This document shows, one piece after another, positions 5,632-8,240 of a stretch of 8,240 bases of DNA (the first letter of the stretch is position 1; every line of letters begins with the position of its first letter). This DNA comes from Rubrobacteraceae bacterium (GTDB taxonomy: Bacteria > Actinomycetota > Rubrobacteria > Rubrobacterales > Rubrobacteraceae): assembly GCA_013698525.1 (NCBI GenBank), contig JACCSM010000304.1:1-8240 (forward strand), read 5' to 3'. The translations under genes were made by a program, and so were the position numbers. The notes under the pieces are model-generated. The model was not told the DNA's origin. It saw nothing but the letters and a program-made list of their open reading frames with translations, and searched no databases.

Positions 5632-6062
5632 CCAGGCCAGAAACCCCCCGCCGGAGAGCGCCTTCGCCCTGGCCGCGGTCCACCTCGACCCCCCCGGCGC
5701 GCTCCCGGATCGCCAGCGCCCCGTCGAGCCATCTTCGCCACTCGCTCCAGTACTCGCGGTGGTACCAGAACCACGACAGGGCGCCTGCCAGGCGTAGTCC
5801 CATCTCGACTTGCGCCTCCTCCCGGGTCCAGGCTAACGCCGCCCTGAAGTTGTCGTGCTCAGCATCCAACCGCTCGAGCCAAAACCCGCGATCCTTGCCG
5901 TTGATCAATGGCTCCACTTGCTCCGCAAGCTCGAGGAAGAAGTCTGCGTGATGCCGCCGAACGTCCGGCTCCTCCCCCTACTCCTCTAGCTTCTCTCTCC
6001 CATACTGCCTGACCGTCTCCAAGAGACGGTAGCGCGCCTCAGACTCGTAAGGGAAAGCCGTG
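4714..6062 (-). pseudogene. Decayed TPR/LuxR-type transcriptional regulator
   Basis: Pieces of one gene lie in order on the minus strand. EARYRLLETVRQYGREKLEE (down to 5981) is the end of the ATPase-associated region of large LuxR-family (LAL-like) regulators. It is followed by a TAG at 5980-5978 and, in the same frame, by GEEPDVRRHHADFFLELAEQ and the RLDAEHDNFRAAL start of the TPR region. That frame continues to RWLDGALAIRERAGG, where a run of seven G (5695-5689 on the plus strand as C) shifts the reading frame by one. The next frame resumes with ARAKALSGGGFLAWMQGD and runs to the LuxR helix-turn-helix and TAA at 4716-4714. The whole N-terminal nucleotide-binding ATPase, expected upstream, is absent: sequence before about 6062 shows no similarity and merges with the leader of the divergent GNAT gene. 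Three independent lesions make a functional full-length regulator very unlikely. The homopolymer shift alone could be a sequencing error; the stop and the truncation could not easily be. Confidence 0.8.
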
Positions 6063-6132
6063 GCGTCGAGCCCGGGCCGCGCGACGGCCCTCCTCCCCGA
6101 TGCAATCTCCTGCACGCAGAACCTTCCGCGCG

Positions 6133-6190
6133 TAGAATCGTGGCGTGCGTGTCGTGCGGACGGGTTCGATTTTCGTTGGTGTCGGGAGGT
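6133..6190 (+). promoter_or_regulatory. Candidate promoter and ribosome site of the GNAT gene
   Basis: TAGAAT at 6133-6138 is a good -10 match about 60 bases before the start codon, but the region 16-18 bases upstream has no good -35. GGGAGG at 6184-6189 lies 10 bases before ATG 6200, a slightly long but usable spacing. The leader also contains a GGGCCG/CGGCCC hairpin at 6074-6090, upstream of the candidate -10. Confidence 0.3.
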
Positions 6191-6199
6191 GCGTAGTCC

Positions 6200-6685
6200 A
6201 TGCGGCCACGGATTCGACCATTTGACGATCGAGACACCGAGGCGGTGGTCGACCTCTCGCTTAGGGCGTGGGCGCCGGTCTTCGCGTCTCTCGAGCGGGC
6301 GTTGGGTTCCGAGATTTTCAGGCGGTTGCATCCGGACTGGCGAGAAGATCAGCGGCGGGCGGTGCAGGACGTCTGCGCTGCGGAAAAGGGGCGGGTGTGG
6401 GTCGCCGAGGCGAACGAGGCCGCCGTCGGCTTCGTGGCGATCGAGCTTCATCAGTCCGAGCGCAGCATGGGTGAGGTCTCCATGCTGGCCGTCGACCCCG
6501 ACTACCAGGGCGGTGGCATCGGAACAGCCCTAACCGAGTTCGCGCTCGACAGGCTCAAGGACGCCAGGTTGACGGTAGCGATGGTCGAGACGGGAGGAGA
6601 CCCTGGGCACGCCGCGGCACGCCGCACATATGAGAAGGCCGGCTACGTCCTCCTGCCGATAGCGAGGTACTTCAAGAACCTGTAG
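6200..6685 (+). CDS. GNAT family N-acetyltransferase
   Basis: A 161-residue protein of ordinary length for a single-domain GNAT enzyme, which transfers an acetyl group from acetyl-CoA to an amine. It opens with RIRPFDDRDTEAVVDLSLRA (4-23), the usual first strand and helix. Strand VGFVAIELH (76-84) is followed by GEVSMLAVDPDYQGGGIGTA (91-110), in which Q103-GGGIG is the pyrophosphate-binding loop of motif A. The C-terminal part has HAAARRTYEKAGYVLLPIARYF (137-158), the motif B helix with the conserved Tyr. The acceptor is not predictable. It is the only plus-strand gene, divergent from the decayed LuxR gene and convergent with the sulfatase-fold gene, 44 bases away. No clear terminator is visible in that 44-base gap. 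Confidence 0.93.
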   Translation: MRPRIRPFDDRDTEAVVDLSLRAWAPVFASLERALGSEIFRRLHPDWREDQRRAVQDVCAAEKGRVWVAEANEAAVGFVAIELHQSERSMGEVSMLAVDPDYQGGGIGTALTEFALDRLKDARLTVAMVETGGDPGHAAARRTYEKAGYVLLPIARYFKNL

Positions 6686-6729
6686 CCGCCACCGCCATCT
6701 GGCTGTCCTTGTGATTCACCAGACACGCT

Positions 6730-8193
6730 CTAGCCGAAACCAGGAAGCCGCCCTGCGGCGTCTTTCTGGGCGTATTCTTCGTACATCCTCTTAACCGTCT
6801 CGGGCTCGGCTTCGGCAAGGTCCCTTCTCTGGTCCGTGTCGTTTACGGCATCGAAGAGGTGTGCGTCGGCCCCGTCGCTGCGGCAGAACATCACCCTGTG
6901 CTCATCCCTGCAGCACACGTAGTTCTTGTAGCCCTGGGTGAAGTGGTCCCTCGGTCGCGGGGGCTCCTTACCCTCCAGTATGGGCGCCAGGTCCTGCCCG
7001 TCCATGGGCTCGGGCTGCTCCACCCCAAGGAAGCCCAGGATCGTTGGCGCGACGTCGTGGGTCGAGGCGTAGAAGTCGCTGCTCTTGCCGGCCCCCTCGC
7101 CCTGCGGGTGCCTCACCATGAGGACGATATCTGTCAGCTCGGGGTAGAGGGCGTAGGCGAGCTTCCCCGTGTAGCCGTGCTCCCCGAGGAGGTGGCCGTG
7201 GTCGGAGACGACTACGAACAGGGTCCGCTCCATCACCCCGAGCTCGTGTGCCCTCTCGATAAACTTCCCGAGCCAACGGTCCGTCATGGTGACCTCACCA
7301 GCATAGAGCGCCCTCAACCTGAGGAGCTGGCGGTCGGTGAGATAGTCGTCGCTGCCGTAGTTGTCGTCCAGGGGCTCCTTGCCCTTATAGCCCTCGTCGT
7401 AGAGGCTGACGTACTCTTCAGGCGGGTCCCAGGGCTCGTGGGGGTCGTAGCAGTCCGCCACCAGGAAGAAAGGACGGTTCTCCCCGGCGGCCACCTCGAG
7501 TACGTCCATGGCGTCCGAGAACACCCTTGGGGCGAACCAGTCTTCCTCACCCTTGCGGCCCTGCACGTTGGCCAGGTACTGGCGGGCCTTCTTGCCCTCC
7601 CCAAGGATGAGGTAGCGGCGGCGCATCTCCTCCTCGGAGATAGAGGAGGGATTCTTGTAGGGGTCCTTTTCCTGGCCCCGGATCATCTGGTAAGCCTCGA
7701 AGCCGCGGCCGAAGTTCATGGGGAACTGTACGTAGGTGTCGGTCACGAGGTAGGTGCCGAAGCCCTCTTTCGCAAGGATCTCGGCCACCGTAGTCTGTAC
7801 TGAGGGTATCGGCTTCCACCCGAAGAACACGGGTCGGGTGGGCCAGGTCCTCATCCCTGTATGGATGGCGCGCCTCACCGGTATCGTGGGCATGGCCTCG
7901 GGGTAGGCCTGGGTGAACAGCAGGCTCTCCTCGGCGAGGGCGTCGAGGGTGGGTGTCTGTATCCAGTCGTTGCCGTAGGCGCCGACGTGGTCCTTCCTCA
8001 GGCTGTCTATGATCACTAGTAATACGTTGGGCCCGGCTCCCCCGCCAGGGAGGTACTCCTCGGGCAGCCGCGGCACTTTGTCGGCGACGCCGGTACACCC
8101 GGCCGCGCCGAGCAGCGAAGCCCCGGCCACACCGGCCCCGGCGGTCTTCAAGAAGTCCCTGCGCGTCAGCGCCCTCTTCGGTTTCTTGCTCAC
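6730..8193 (-). CDS. Tat-exported lipoprotein, sulfatase/alkaline-phosphatase superfamily, Thr at the catalytic position
   Basis: A 487-residue protein. The N-terminus has a twin-arginine motif RRDFLK (11-16), a short hydrophobic stretch and a lipobox LGAAGC (28-33), so it should be exported folded by Tat and anchored to the membrane by Cys33. The sulfatase fold is clear: strand and metal ligand VLLVIIDSLRKDHVGAYG (57-74, D63), TPTLDALAEESLLFTQAYPE (80-99), DPHEPW (250-255), SDHGHLLGEHG (330-340, D331 and H332) and K344. The segment MPTIPVRRAIHTG (101-113) aligns with the sulfatase signature C/S-x-P-x-R, but Thr103 replaces the Cys or Ser that is converted to formylglycine. A true sulfate ester hydrolase is therefore doubtful; Thr is the nucleophile in the related LTA synthases, phosphoethanolamine transferases and nucleotide pyrophosphatases. 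The start is GTG 8193, chosen because it gives a complete Tat signal; its ribosome site is weak. It is the first gene from the right edge, with 47 bases upstream in view. Confidence 0.93.
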   Translation of the reverse strand: MSKKPKRALTRRDFLKTAGAGVAGASLLGAAGCTGVADKVPRLPEEYLPGGGAGPNVLLVIIDSLRKDHVGAYGNDWIQTPTLDALAEESLLFTQAYPEAMPTIPVRRAIHTGMRTWPTRPVFFGWKPIPSVQTTVAEILAKEGFGTYLVTDTYVQFPMNFGRGFEAYQMIRGQEKDPYKNPSSISEEEMRRRYLILGEGKKARQYLANVQGRKGEEDWFAPRVFSDAMDVLEVAAGENRPFFLVADCYDPHEPWDPPEEYVSLYDEGYKGKEPLDDNYGSDDYLTDRQLLRLRALYAGEVTMTDRWLGKFIERAHELGVMERTLFVVVSDHGHLLGEHGYTGKLAYALYPELTDIVLMVRHPQGEGAGKSSDFYASTHDVAPTILGFLGVEQPEPMDGQDLAPILEGKEPPRPRDHFTQGYKNYVCCRDEHRVMFCRSDGADAHLFDAVNDTDQRRDLAEAEPETVKRMYEEYAQKDAAGRLPGFG

Positions 8194-8240
8194 ACCAGGC
8201 CGACCCCCACAGCATCCCCCAAAATCCGCACTCTACCAGC

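Noticed and set aside
5978..6451. A 157-codon minus-strand frame reading into the regulator remnant
   Set aside because: Its first two-thirds are antisense to the GNAT gene; only the last 28 or so residues are sense for the decayed regulator.
6686..6729. A bidirectional terminator between the convergent GNAT and sulfatase-fold genes
   Set aside because: I found no convincing stem with a T-run in these 44 bases.
6859..7803. A 314-codon open frame on the plus strand opposite the sulfatase-fold gene
   Set aside because: It is the antisense shadow of a strongly supported protein with many family motifs; its own translation has no recognisable domain.

Overview
The window looks like chromosome of a high-GC actinomycete. 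Heavy use of AGG for Arg together with CTC, GAG and GTC codons, and the general feel of the proteins, suggest the Rubrobacter lineage; this is inferred from composition and recall, not from a search. Almost everything is on the minus strand, and only one gene, a GNAT acetyltransferase, is clearly on the plus strand.

Layout from left to right. (1) Positions 1-1475, minus: the first 491 codons of a long gene that runs off the left edge. It joins an N-terminal PAPS-dependent sulfotransferase domain to an ATP sulfurylase (sulfate adenylyltransferase) domain in one uninterrupted frame. It is the most striking object here. (2) 1476-1836: a 361-base non-coding gap with a REP/RS-like hairpin (1762-1781), a 14-bp palindrome and an operator-like inverted repeat in an AT-rich patch. 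(3) 1837-2715, minus: an NmrA-type atypical SDR. (4) 2896-4167, minus: a parallel beta-helix repeat protein that has apparently lost its signal peptide and N-terminal segment. A strong orphan Shine-Dalgarno and a start-stop micro-ORF lie just upstream, and a GC-rich hairpin lies just downstream. (5) 4235-4471, minus: a 78-aa hypothetical protein. (6) 4714 to about 6062, minus: a decayed TPR/LuxR-type regulator with its ATPase half missing, an in-frame TAG and a frameshift in a run of seven G; the 3' part stays open as a 305-codon ORF. (7) 6200-6685, plus: GNAT acetyltransferase. (8) 6730-8193, minus: a Tat-exported lipoprotein of the sulfatase/alkaline-phosphatase superfamily whose catalytic position holds Thr instead of the formylglycine-forming Cys or Ser.

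The genes do not form one evident operon. The best functional thread is sulfate-ester chemistry: a sulfate-activating and sulfate-transferring fusion at the left edge and a sulfatase-fold exported enzyme at the right edge. They lie more than 5 kb apart with unrelated and decayed genes between them, so a link is only a hypothesis. Two damaged genes, two palindromic repeats and mostly small, unrelated genes give the middle of the window the look of an accessory region undergoing gene loss.
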